Below, piece after piece: positions 34,367-42,445 of a stretch of DNA of 64,000 bases (position 1 is the first letter of the stretch; each line of letters starts with the position of its first letter). The translations under genes were made by a program, and so were the position numbers. The stretch lies in NCBI RefSeq assembly GCF_000425065.1, contig NZ_AULB01000007.1, positions 186,001 through 250,000 on the forward strand, written 5' to 3'. The DNA is from Actinomadura rifamycini DSM 43936. Lineage in GTDB: Bacteria > Actinomycetota > Actinomycetes > Streptosporangiales > Streptosporangiaceae. Below the pieces are notes generated by a model. It saw nothing but the letters and a program-made list of their open reading frames with translations. It made no database searches and was not told the origin of the DNA.

Positions 34367-35925
34367 CGGGGCAGGTCCACGCGGCGGACCTTGCCGGACG
34401 CGGTCTTCGGGAGGTCGTCCACGAAGACGACCTCCCGGGGGACCTTGAAGTTCGCGAGCCGCTCCTTGCAGTGCGCGATCAGCTCGTCGGCGGCGACGGA
34501 CGCGCCGGGGCGGGTGCGCACGTAGGCGCGGGCGACCTCGCCGAGCCGCTCGTCCGGGACGCCGATGACGCCGGACTCGGCGACGGCGCCGTGCCGGGCG
34601 AGGACGTCCTCGATCTCCGCCGGGTACACGTTGAACCCGCCGACGGTGAACATCTCCTTCGTCCGCCCGGTGATCCGCAGGTTGCCGCGCTCGTCGAGGC
34701 GGCCCCGGTCGCCGGTGTCGAGCCACCCGCCGCGGAGCGTCGCGGCGGTCGCCTCCGGGTCGTCGAGGTAGCCGCTCATCACGTTGTAGCCGCGCACGAG
34801 GACGGCGCCGTCCTCGCCGGGCGGCAGCGGGTCGCCCTTGTCGTCGGCGACGACGACCTCGACGTCGTCGATGGCGCGGCCGCACGTGGTCGCGATCGTC
34901 TCGTCGTCGTCGTCCACCGAGCAGGCGGTGACGGTGCCGGACGACTCGGTGAGCCCGTAGGCGGTCACGACCTGCGGGAACAGCTCGGCGCGGATGCGGC
35001 GGACGAGCGCGACGGGGACGTCGGCGGCGCCCGTGACGGCCAGCCGCAGCGACGACAGGTCGCGGTCGGCGCGGCCGGGGGCGTCCAGCAGCGTCGTGTA
35101 GATCGTGGGCGGGCCGGGCAGGACGGTGATCCGCTCGCGCTCGATCAGCGCGAGGGTCTCGCCCGCCTCGAAGACGCGCTGCAGCACCATCGTGGCGCCC
35201 TGGAGCACGCACGCCAGGACGCCCGCCTTGTAGCCGAACGTGTGGAACATCGGGTTGACGATGAGGTACCGGTCGCCCGCGCCGACGCCCGTCCGCCCGC
35301 ACCACGCCCGGTACGTCCGGATGTTCTGCTCGTGCGTGCACAGGACGCCCTTCGGCCGTCCGGTGGTGCCCGAGGTGAACAGGATGTCGGCGACGTCGCC
35401 GGGCGCGACGGCGGCGGCCCGCGCGTCCGCCTCCGCCGGCGGGACGGCCGCGCCCGCGCCGAGGAACGCGTCCCACGTCGTCACGCCGGGCCGCTCGGGC
35501 CCGTTGAACGTGACGATGCCGCGCAGGCCGGGCAGCCCGGGGACGGCGCCGGACGCGTCCTGCCCGAGCATCCCCGGGTAGTCGATGCCGAGGAAGCCGT
35601 CCTCGACGAACAGCAGCTTCACCCGGGCCTTCTCCAGCGGCCAGCGCGCCTCGTCGCCCTTGTAGCGGGTGTTGAGCGGGACGAGCGCCGCGCCGGCCGA
35701 CACGGCGCCGAGCACGGTCACGATCCACTGCAGCCCGTTCGGCGCCCAGATCGAGACGCGGTCGCCCGGTTCGACGCCCGCCGCGGCGAACGCGCGCGCG
35801 GCGGCCCGCACCCGGTCGCGCAGCTCGGCGTAGGTGACGCGGACGGGCCCGTCGACGACGGCCTCCGTGTCCGGGGACGTGGCCGCGGCCCGGGCCAGCA
35901 CCCCGGGAATCGTCAACTCGCTCAT
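34363..35925 (-). CDS. Acyl-CoA ligase, FadD3-like
   Basis: 520 residues. ANL ligase with P-loop ILFTSGTTGRPKGVLCTHEQ, YGLTESSGTVTACS, the hinge WLDTGDRGRLDERGNLRITG, then MFTVGGFNVYPAEIEDVLAR and the catalytic Lys in LPKTASGKVRRVDL. The opening (TIPGVLARAAATSPDTEAVV) and overall pattern resemble mycobacterial FadD3, which activates the C/D-ring acid HIP during cholesterol breakdown. It is convergent with the hydratase/acyl-CoA dehydrogenase run, which would supply the next beta-oxidation steps. The assignment to steroid rings is inferred from similarity. Confidence 0.85.
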   Translation of the reverse strand: MSELTIPGVLARAAATSPDTEAVVDGPVRVTYAELRDRVRAAARAFAAAGVEPGDRVSIWAPNGLQWIVTVLGAVSAGAALVPLNTRYKGDEARWPLEKARVKLLFVEDGFLGIDYPGMLGQDASGAVPGLPGLRGIVTFNGPERPGVTTWDAFLGAGAAVPPAEADARAAAVAPGDVADILFTSGTTGRPKGVLCTHEQNIRTYRAWCGRTGVGAGDRYLIVNPMFHTFGYKAGVLACVLQGATMVLQRVFEAGETLALIERERITVLPGPPTIYTTLLDAPGRADRDLSSLRLAVTGAADVPVALVRRIRAELFPQVVTAYGLTESSGTVTACSVDDDDETIATTCGRAIDDVEVVVADDKGDPLPPGEDGAVLVRGYNVMSGYLDDPEATAATLRGGWLDTGDRGRLDERGNLRITGRTKEMFTVGGFNVYPAEIEDVLARHGAVAESGVIGVPDERLGEVARAYVRTRPGASVAADELIAHCKERLANFKVPREVVFVDDLPKTASGKVRRVDLPR

Positions 35926-35976
35926 GACCGCCCATCGTCGCCCGCGCGGGCGGGCGGCGGTACCCGGCGGTCCCGC

Positions 35977-37368
35977 TCACCGGTACCGGGCGATGCGCTC
36001 CCGGAACCAGTGGTAGGACGCCTTGGGCGTGCGGGCGCCCGTGGCGAAGTCGACGTGCACGAGACCGAACCGCTGCGCGTAGCCCTCGGCCCACTCGAAG
36101 TTGTCGAGCAGCGACCAGACGAAGTAGCCGCGGACGTCCACGCCGTCGTCGATCGCGCGCTGCAGGGCGCGCAGGTGGCCGTCCAGGTAGTCGATGCGGT
36201 CCTGGTCGCGGCGGGCGGGGTCGTCGTCGGGGGCGGAGCAGCCGTTCTCGGTGACGAGGATCGGCGGCAGCCGGTCCCCGTAGGCGTCGCGGAGACCGGT
36301 GAGCAGCTCGTGCAGGCCGTCCGGGACGACCGGCCAGCCGAACGCGGTGAGCGGGTGGCCCTCGATCGGGACGTCCTCGAACGGGAGTCCGGCGCCCTCG
36401 ATGCGGTCGGCGGCCTCGGCGAGCACCGACCCGCCCGCCGCCGGGGCGGCCGGGGCCGCGGCGCCGCGCGGGGCGGCGATGCGGGTGGGGCTGTAGTAGT
36501 TGACGCCGAGCCGGTCGATGGGCGCGGCGATGGCGGCGAGGTCGCCGTCGCGGACGAACGGCAGCGCGTCCGCCGCGATGCCGTAGGCGCCCATGTCGGG
36601 CAGGCGGCCGAGCAGGACCGGGTCGGTGAACAGGCGGTTCTGCAGGACGTCGAACGCGTCCGCGGCGGCCCGGTCGGCGGGGTCGCCGCTCGCGGGCCGC
36701 ACCGGGCTGTAGTTGTTGGTGATGCCGATCGGGGCGGCCGAGCGCTCGCGCAGCACCGGGACGGCGAGGCCGTGGGCCAGCAGCATGTGGTGGGCCGCGG
36801 GGAGGGCGTCCAGGAGGAGGGCCTCGCCGGGCGCGTGCGTCCCGATGCCGTACCCCTCGGTCATGTGGACGAACGGCTCGTTCAGGGTGAGCCAGGCGCC
36901 GACGCGGTCGCCGAGGCGGTCGGCGACGATGGCCGCGTACTCGGCGAGCCGGTGCGCGGTGTCGCGGTCCATCCAGCCGCCGCGGTCCTGGAGGGCCTGC
37001 GGCAGGTCCCAGTGGTAGAGGGTGACGACGGGCGCGATGCCCCGCTCGGCGAGGGCGTCGACGAGCCGGTCGTAGAAGTCGAGCCCCTTCGGGTTGGCGG
37101 GGCCGCGGCCGTCCGGCTGGATCCGCGGCCACGCGACGGAGAAGCGGTAGGCGTCGACGCCGAGGCCCGCCATGAGCGCGACGTCCTCCGGCCACCGGTG
37201 GTAGTGGTCGCACGCGACGTCGCCGGTGTCGCCGTTCCTCACCCGTCCGGGCTCGGCGGCGAACGTATCCCAGATGCTCGGGCCGCGGCCGTCCTCGGCG
37301 ACCGCGCCCTCGATCTGGTAGGCGGCCGTCGCCGTCCCCCAGAGCCAGCCGTCGGGCAGTGCGCCCAT
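35977..37368 (-). CDS. Beta-glucosidase, glycoside hydrolase family 1
   Basis: 463 residues from the ATG at 37368 with GGGGAGGG upstream. TIM-barrel GH1: FLWGTATAAYQIEGA-type opening (WLWGTATAAYQIEGAV), WPRIQPDGRGPANPKGLDFY, acid/base Glu in WLTLNEPFVHMTEGY near residue 165, nucleophile Glu in LVTENGCSAPDD near 368, and WSLLDNFEWAEGYAQRFGLV. No signal peptide, so it acts in the cytoplasm on imported beta-glucosides. Upstream lies a strong inverted repeat of LacI/ROK operator size. Confidence 0.93.
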   Translation of the reverse strand: MGALPDGWLWGTATAAYQIEGAVAEDGRGPSIWDTFAAEPGRVRNGDTGDVACDHYHRWPEDVALMAGLGVDAYRFSVAWPRIQPDGRGPANPKGLDFYDRLVDALAERGIAPVVTLYHWDLPQALQDRGGWMDRDTAHRLAEYAAIVADRLGDRVGAWLTLNEPFVHMTEGYGIGTHAPGEALLLDALPAAHHMLLAHGLAVPVLRERSAAPIGITNNYSPVRPASGDPADRAAADAFDVLQNRLFTDPVLLGRLPDMGAYGIAADALPFVRDGDLAAIAAPIDRLGVNYYSPTRIAAPRGAAAPAAPAAGGSVLAEAADRIEGAGLPFEDVPIEGHPLTAFGWPVVPDGLHELLTGLRDAYGDRLPPILVTENGCSAPDDDPARRDQDRIDYLDGHLRALQRAIDDGVDVRGYFVWSLLDNFEWAEGYAQRFGLVHVDFATGARTPKASYHWFRERIARYR

Positions 37369-37405
37369 GGACCCTCCCCGCCTGATCCGACCGAGCGTCA
37401 CATTA

Positions 37406-37426
37406 AACATGAACAAATGTCATGTT
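37406..37426. promoter_or_regulatory. Operator-like inverted repeat before the beta-glucosidase gene
   Basis: AACATGA (37406-37412) and TCATGTT (37420-37426) are perfect 7-bp arms with a 7-nt spacer, 38 nt upstream of the start at 37368 in an AT-rich patch. Size and position suit a repressor for sugar genes; the regulator gene is not in the window. Confidence 0.55.
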
Positions 37427-37451
37427 CGCTAGGCCGGTCGTCCCGGCGGGC

Positions 37452-37817
37452 TCAGGCCAGGGGGACGGTCGCCTGGAGCACGGCCTCGGTGAGCGCCTCG
37501 GAGCGGAAGTGCGCGACGGCCTGGAAGTCGGGGTCGGCGACCATCCGCGCGAACACCTCCCGCGACGGGTACCGCACGAGCAGGACGGCGTCCCACGCCT
37601 GCCCGTCCTCGGCGACCAGCGCCGTCGACCCCTTGCCGTAGTAGAGGACCTCGGAGTCGTACCGGCCGAGGATCAGCTCGCCGACCGTCTTGGAGTAGCG
37701 CGCGTAGCTCTTCTCGCCGCCCTCCCGGAAGCGCAGCAGGTTGAGCATCACCACCGGCCCGCCCGGGTCCTCCGCGAGGAACCGCTTCAGCCCTTCGCCG
37801 GTCGGATCGACCGCCAT
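37452..37817 (-). CDS. DUF1330 family protein
   Basis: 121 residues; GGGAGGCGAC before the ATG at 37817. DUF1330 dimeric alpha-beta-barrel pattern: PVVMLNLLRFREGGEKSYAR near the start, GQAWDAVLLVRYPSREVFAR, then DFQAVAHFRSEALTEAVLQA. Such ferredoxin-like proteins are small cytoplasmic dimers, often next to oxidoreductases; the activity is not established. Confidence 0.82.
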   Translation of the reverse strand: MAVDPTGEGLKRFLAEDPGGPVVMLNLLRFREGGEKSYARYSKTVGELILGRYDSEVLYYGKGSTALVAEDGQAWDAVLLVRYPSREVFARMVADPDFQAVAHFRSEALTEAVLQATVPLA

Positions 37818-37947
37818 GTCGCCTCCCTCTCCCGAATCGGATTCTGACCCTAGCCGCCCGCCCCCCGCCCGCACACGGTCCGGGACCGCTCCTTGGACGG
37901 CGGCACCGGCGCCGCCCGACCGGGTTGGGACCGCCGCACAACCGGGG

Positions 37948-38049
37948 TCATCCGGGCGGGCCGCCGGAGCCGCCGGAGCCGCCGGGGCGGACGAGGCCCG
38001 CCTCGTACGCGAGGACGACGACCTGCGCGCGGTCGCGGACGCCGAGCTT
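37948..38049 (-). pseudogene. LuxR-family response regulator, C-terminal relic
   Basis: The frame reads KLGVRDRAQVVVLAYEAGLV, then RPGG and a Gly/Ser tail to a stop. KLxVRDRAQxVVxAYExGLV is the last helix of the LuxR/NarL DNA-binding domain of actinobacterial response regulators. Upstream of the Lys the similarity stops at once, so only the end of the gene remains. Confidence 0.7.
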
Positions 38050-38104
38050 GCCGCCCACCGCCAGGCCCACGGCGACGACCCCCGCGCCCGCGCCCGAGCC
38101 CGCC

Positions 38105-38218
38105 CCGTCGATCGAGTACGGCGCGCCGGACGGCACGGGCAACGGCGGCCTCATCGACTTCGACGACGAGGTCGTCGACGCGTCCGACCTCGGGAAGATC
38201 ACACTCGTCGTGCGGTGA
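38105..38218 (+). pseudogene. C-terminal relic of an unknown protein
   Basis: The frame ends PSIEYGAPDGTGNGGLIDFD, then DEVVDASDLGKITLVVR and TGA. The composition is that of real protein, unlike the Pro/Arg-rich translation before it. I cannot name the family. No start codon with a ribosome site lies near. Confidence 0.4.
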
Positions 38219-38238
38219 GCGGCCCCTGACACGCCCGT

Positions 38239-38253
38239 ACAACCCGGGGTTGT
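38239..38253. promoter_or_regulatory. 15-bp palindrome upstream of the MFS gene
   Basis: ACAACCCGGGGTTGT reads as 7-bp perfect arms around a central G, 90 nt before the MFS start. A GGTTGTT half-site follows about 20 nt later. Candidate operator, perhaps for the TetR protein encoded convergently downstream. Confidence 0.4.
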
Positions 38254-38343
38254 CGCCCGCCCGCGCGGCGGTTGTTGGCGCGGCGGCGCGCGTCCCTGCT
38301 TAGATCTCGCGGTCGGCGGCGGGCGAGCGGAGGACGGCGGGGC

Positions 38344-39558
38344 ATGGGCGGGGAACGCCGGTTCGGCCCCTTCTGGACGGCCTACGCGGCGAGCACCTTC
38401 GGGACGATGCTCGCGTTCGACGCGTTCGCCCTGATCGCGATCCTGGTGCTGGACGCGGGACCGGCCGCGGTGTCGTTCCTCGCGGCGGCCGGGACGGCGG
38501 CGGGCGCGGCGCTCGCGGTGCCGCTCGGCCCGTGGGCCGAGCACCGCCGCAAGCGCCCGGTGATGATCGCGATGGACCTGCTGCGGGCCGCGGCGCTGCT
38601 CAGCGTGCCCGCCGCGCACGCCCTCGGCCGGTTGACCTTCGTCCAGCTCGTGGCCGTGGCGGTCGTCATGGCGGCGGCCGACATCGCGTTCCGGGCGGCG
38701 AGCGGCGCCTACCTGAAGCAGCTCGTGCCGCCGGACCGGCTGCTCGCCGCGAACGGGCGGCTGGAGGCGACGACCTGGACCGCGACGGCGCTCGGGCCGC
38801 CGCTCGGCACCGCCGCGATCGGGCTGTTCGGCCCGGTCGCGACGGTGCTCGCGAACGCGGCGGGCCTGCTGGTGTCGGCCGCGTCGCTCCGCGCGGTCCG
38901 CGGGCGCGAACCGCGGCCCGTCCGGACGGGCGCGCGGGGCGAGGGCGCCCTGCTGGAGGGCTGGCGGCACATCCTGGCCGACCCGGCGCTGCGGGCGCTG
39001 TTCCTCAACACGGTCCTGGTCAACGGGCTGATCATGGCGGCGGGGCCGCTGCTGGCCGTCCTCATGCTCGACGGGCTCGGGTTCGCGCCGTGGCAGTACG
39101 GCCTCGTGTTCGCGCTGCCCTGCGCGGGCGGGCTGGTCGGGTCGCGGCTGGCCCGCCGGCTCGTCCCCCGGTTCGGGCCGCACCGGGTGCTGCTGGTCGC
39201 CGGGACGCTCCGCGCCTGCTGGCTGCCGGGGCTCGCGTTCGTCCGTCCGGGGGCGGCGGGGCTGCTGCTCGTGATGGCGGTCGAGCTCGGGATGATCACC
39301 TGCATCGGGGTGTTCAACCCCGTGTTCGCCACCCGCAGGCTCGAGCTGACGGCGCCGGACCGGCTCGTCCGGACGCTGGCGGCGTGGACGGTCACGAGCC
39401 GCCTGGCGACCGCCGCCCTGACCGCGCTCTGGGGGCTGCTGGCGGCCGCGACCGGGCCCCGCGCCGCGATCGCCGCCGCGGGCGCCGCCGCCCTCGCGAC
39501 GCCGCTCCTGCTCCCGCGCCGCGCGCGGGTCACGGTCGCCGCAGCGCCCCCGCGATGA
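38344..39558 (+). CDS. MFS transporter
   Basis: 404 residues from the ATG at 38344, about 12 hydrophobic helices. It has the MFS loop 2-3 motif in GPWAEHRRKRPVMIAMDLLR and the family style of the enterobactin-exporter (EntS)-like group: AYLKQLVPPDRLLAANGRLE, then TALGPPLGTAAIGLFGPVAT. Probably exports a drug or metabolite by proton antiport. Its 3' end overlaps the convergent TetR gene by 29 bp. Confidence 0.85.
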   Translation: MGGERRFGPFWTAYAASTFGTMLAFDAFALIAILVLDAGPAAVSFLAAAGTAAGAALAVPLGPWAEHRRKRPVMIAMDLLRAAALLSVPAAHALGRLTFVQLVAVAVVMAAADIAFRAASGAYLKQLVPPDRLLAANGRLEATTWTATALGPPLGTAAIGLFGPVATVLANAAGLLVSAASLRAVRGREPRPVRTGARGEGALLEGWRHILADPALRALFLNTVLVNGLIMAAGPLLAVLMLDGLGFAPWQYGLVFALPCAGGLVGSRLARRLVPRFGPHRVLLVAGTLRACWLPGLAFVRPGAAGLLLVMAVELGMITCIGVFNPVFATRRLELTAPDRLVRTLAAWTVTSRLATAALTALWGLLAAATGPRAAIAAAGAAALATPLLLPRRARVTVAAAPPR

Positions 39559-40156
39559 CCGTGGTGACGACCGCCCGGACGGCGTCCGCGTCCGGCGGCG
39601 CGGCCGTCCGGTCGGCGAACAGCAGGTGCCCGGCGCCGATCAGCGCGGGGGCGAGCGCGTCGAGGTCGGCGTCCGCCGCGACGCGGCCGCGGTCGCGCTC
39701 GGCGGCGAGGTAGGACGCGACCATCGCCGCGGCCTCCGTCAGGAGCGGCACCCCCGCCGGACGGTCGCGGCGCAGGCGCGCGCGCAGTTCGTCGCGGGAG
39801 GTGACGAGGCCGACGATCGCGACGGCGACCGTCCCGAACAGCTCGGTGAGCGCGGCGGTGAGGTTGCCGGCGACGGTGCCGGTCCCGGCGGCGGCGCGCA
39901 GCGCGGCGCCCTGCGCGTCGAGCCCGGCGACGCGGTCGCGGACGAGCTCGGCGAGGAAGGCGTCGAAGTCGGCGAAGTGCCGGTGCAGGACGCCCTTGGC
40001 GCAGCCGGCCTCCGTGGTGACCGCGCGGCTGGTCAGCCCGCTCGGCCCGTCCCGCAGCAGGACCCGCTCGGCGGCCCCGAACAACTGCCGCCGCACGTCC
40101 CGGATGGCCACCCCTGTCGGCACCGTCCACGCCCCTTTCCCCGCCCGGCCTCCCAT
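39530..40156 (-). CDS. TetR/AcrR family transcriptional regulator
   Basis: 208 residues. Helix-turn-helix: RRQLFGAAERVLLRDGPSGL, then TSRAVTTEAGCAKGVLHRHF. The C-terminal domain shows the acidic/Ala helices of the ligand pocket. It starts 9 nt from a double inverted repeat that also covers the start of the divergent methyltransferase gene, so it almost certainly controls itself and that gene. Confidence 0.9.
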   Translation of the reverse strand: MGGRAGKGAWTVPTGVAIRDVRRQLFGAAERVLLRDGPSGLTSRAVTTEAGCAKGVLHRHFADFDAFLAELVRDRVAGLDAQGAALRAAAGTGTVAGNLTAALTELFGTVAVAIVGLVTSRDELRARLRRDRPAGVPLLTEAAAMVASYLAAERDRGRVAADADLDALAPALIGAGHLLFADRTAAPPDADAVRAVVTTVIAGALRRP

Positions 40157-40158
40157 TC

Positions 40159-40202
40159 TGGACGAGTGGGCATGCGCCCACTAGAGTGGGCGCATGCCCA
40201 CT
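40159..40202 (+). promoter_or_regulatory. Methyltransferase promoter inside a double perfect TetR operator
   Basis: Two 18-bp arms, AGTGGGCATGCGCCCACT (40165-40182) and its exact reverse complement (40185-40202), are separated by AG; each arm is itself a dyad AGTGGGC-ATGC-GCCCACT. A promoter fits it: TGGACG (40159-40164), a 17-bp spacer that is nearly the whole first arm, and TAGAGT (40182-40187). The ATG at 40194 is 6 nt after the -10 box, inside the second arm, so the transcript would be leaderless. Confidence 0.8.
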
Positions 40203-40994
40203 CCTGAGCCCCACCGCGTCCGCGCCATGGCCGAGTCGTTCGGCGAGGACGCCGAACGCTACGACCGGACGCGCCCCCGCTACCCCGACTCCCTGATCGC
40301 CGCGATCACCGCCGCCTCCCCGGGCCCGGACGTCCTCGACGTCGGCTGCGGCACCGGCATCGAGGCCCGCCAGTTCGCCGCGTCCGGCTGCCGGCTCCTC
40401 GGCGTCGAGCCGGACGCGCGCATGGCCGCGTTCGCCCGCGCCCGGGGCCTCGACGTCGAGGTCGCGACGTTCGAGGACTGGGACCCCGCCGGCCGCACGT
40501 TCGACGCCGTCGTCGCCGGGACGGCCTGGCACTGGGTGGACCCCCGCGCCGGCGCGGCCAAAGCCGCGCGGGTGCTGCGCCCCGGCGGCCGCCTCGCGGC
40601 GTTCTGGAACGTGTTCGCGCTGCCGCCCGAGGTCGCCGCGGCGACCGCCGACGCCTGCCTCCGCGTCATGCCCGACTCACCGATCGACTTCCGCGCCGTC
40701 GCGAGGGGCGGCGTCGACGGGTACCGGCCGATCCTGGAGAAGACCGCCGACGGCATCCGCGCGACGACCGGCTTCGGCGCCGTCGAGCAGTGGGTCCACG
40801 ACTGGGAGCGCCCGTACACCCGCGACGAGTGGCTCGACCAGATGCCCACCCAGGGCGCGTTCACCCGCCTCCCCCCGGACGCCCTCGCCCAGGTGCTCGA
40901 CGGCGTCGGCGCGGCCATCGACGCACTCGGCGGCGCCTTCACCATGCGCTACTCCGCGGTCGCCGTCACCGCCCCCTACCGCCCCGCCCCCTGA
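40194..40994 (+). CDS. Class I SAM-dependent methyltransferase
   Basis: 266 residues. Motif I DVLDVGCGTGIEARQFA near residue 43, followed by GVEPDARMAAFARARGLDVE, and VAGTAWHWVDPRAGAAKAAR, a pattern of the Methyltransf_11/25 group found in ubiquinone/menaquinone-like and natural-product enzymes. Its ATG is embedded in the TetR operator and no ribosome site is present, so it is probably a leaderless message under tight repression, as for self-resistance or detoxification genes. Substrate unknown. Confidence 0.88.
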   Translation: MPTPEPHRVRAMAESFGEDAERYDRTRPRYPDSLIAAITAASPGPDVLDVGCGTGIEARQFAASGCRLLGVEPDARMAAFARARGLDVEVATFEDWDPAGRTFDAVVAGTAWHWVDPRAGAAKAARVLRPGGRLAAFWNVFALPPEVAAATADACLRVMPDSPIDFRAVARGGVDGYRPILEKTADGIRATTGFGAVEQWVHDWERPYTRDEWLDQMPTQGAFTRLPPDALAQVLDGVGAAIDALGGAFTMRYSAVAVTAPYRPAP

Positions 40995-41133
40995 CCCCCG
41001 CGCGGGTCGGCGGCGGGACGCGCCGAACGGCCGGGCGGTGGTGTCGTTCACCGCGGCCTCGGACCCCGGGGACGGCGGCGCGCGCCGGTGGCGCGGCAAC
41101 GAGCCGTCATGACGCCGCCGGGTCGGTCCGGGG

Positions 41134-42180
41134 TCAGCGGCGGGTCGCGCGGAGGAGGAGCAGGGCCGAGGCGAGGACGGCGGCGGCGGTCGCGCCGTGG
41201 ACGCCGAACGCGGTGGCCGCCGAGCCGTCGTGCCGCAGGATCGTCAGCATGTCCCCCGCCGGGATCGCGGAGAACGCGAGCATCACCCGGCCGAGCGCCT
41301 CGTGCCTCCCGCGGGCGAGCAGCGCGATGACGGCGAGGCCGCTGCCGAGGTCGCGCACGCCCTTGATCTCCAGCCAGGCCGCGGCCTCCCCGGCCGGCCA
41401 CGCCGGGAGGCCGAACCCCGCCGCCGTCCCCACCGGGTCGATGAGGAAGCTCAGCCCGATGCAGGCGATGCCGACGCCGGTGAGCGCGGCGAGGGCGGCG
41501 CCGGTCCGGGACGTGCGGACGTCCTCGCGGAGCCGCCGCATCCGGGCGGCGTGGCGCCGCTCCCCGAAGCGCCGCCAGAGCACGCGGGCCGGGGCGGGCA
41601 GCGCGGCGAGGAACTCCGCGCGCTCCGCGGGCGTCGCGTCCTCCAGCACGATGCCGAGGAAATCGAGGATCTTCGTCTTCGGGGTGTTCCGCACGAAGTG
41701 GTCGCCCTGCGCGCCCCACTCGTCCGGAGTGAGGTGGCGTTCGGCGATCGGCAGCAGGTTCGCCTCCTCGTCGTCCAGGTGCTCGGCGAGGACGGCCCGG
41801 TGCTCGGCCAGCGCGTCCGCGAGGGCGTCGCGGGCGGACGCGTCCGCCGTGCGGGCCCACGGGGCGGCGAGCTCGCGCAGCCGCGCGACCGACGCGGCGA
41901 CCCGCTCGTGCTGCGCCTCCATCCGCAGCACGACGTCGGCGTCCAGGTCCGCCCGCGCGAGCAGCGGCGGCCAGATCAGCTCGTCCTCGCCGTGGTGGTG
42001 GTTGTGCAGGCCGAGCAGGTAGTCGGCGAGGTGCGCGGCGAGCGCGCGGGCGCGGCGCCGGTCGCCGGGACGGGCCGCGGCGACCAGCTCGGCCAGCAGC
42101 CGGGACTCGCGCCGGAGCCCGCGGTGAATGACGACCATGGATTGGGTGAACGGCGCGCTGGCGCGAATGTCGGTGCTCAT
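41134..42180 (-). CDS. Hemerythrin-domain protein fused to a DUF4267-like membrane domain
   Basis: 348 residues from the ATG at 42180. Residues about 12-165 form a hemerythrin-like four-helix bundle with its iron ligands: His in MVVIHRGLRRE, HNHHHGEDELIWP (His and Glu), RMEAQHERVA, and AEHLDDEEANLLP. A hydrophilic bridge (residues 170-225) leads to four membrane helices at about 225-345 (GVGIACIGLSFLIDPVGTAA; GSGLAVIALLARGRHEALGR; GDMLTILRHDGSAATAFGVH) resembling DUF4267. A di-iron oxygen/NO/redox sensor tethered to the membrane is inferred. Confidence 0.78.
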   Translation of the reverse strand: MSTDIRASAPFTQSMVVIHRGLRRESRLLAELVAAARPGDRRRARALAAHLADYLLGLHNHHHGEDELIWPPLLARADLDADVVLRMEAQHERVAASVARLRELAAPWARTADASARDALADALAEHRAVLAEHLDDEEANLLPIAERHLTPDEWGAQGDHFVRNTPKTKILDFLGIVLEDATPAERAEFLAALPAPARVLWRRFGERRHAARMRRLREDVRTSRTGAALAALTGVGIACIGLSFLIDPVGTAAGFGLPAWPAGEAAAWLEIKGVRDLGSGLAVIALLARGRHEALGRVMLAFSAIPAGDMLTILRHDGSAATAFGVHGATAAAVLASALLLLRATRR

Positions 42181-42445
42181 GCCCACGAGCCTGCGCCGCG
42201 CCTCTTGGAACTCGCTTGGAACGCGACTTGGAACGGCCCGCCCGTCGACCCGCGGACGGAATTCCCAGGGAGGGGGTCCGCGTCGAGGTGGTGGTTCTCG
42301 GCGTGGACCTTGCGCGGCGCCGGGTGCGGCTCGGCTGATCGGCGTCACCGGCCCGCAACGCACGCGCCGTCGGGCGTCCATGTCGCCGCCCCGGGCGATA
42401 CGGACCGTGCCGCTAACGTCACGGGCACAGCGCGGGGGTGATGCG

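Larger units (their letters stand above)
37818..38343. other. 526-nt stretch without an intact gene; contains two gene relics
   Basis: Between the DUF1330 gene and the MFS gene no complete gene is seen. It holds the last ~33 codons of a LuxR-type regulator on the minus strand, the last ~37 codons of an unknown protein on the plus strand, and a 15-bp palindrome before the MFS gene. The two relics face each other head to head at about 38050-38105, which suggests that a deletion removed the 5' parts of both genes. Confidence 0.6.

Noticed and set aside
33380..37641. Two very long overlapping frames, one on each strand
   Set aside because: Both are shadows of the ligase and beta-glucosidase genes; neither shows a recognisable motif.
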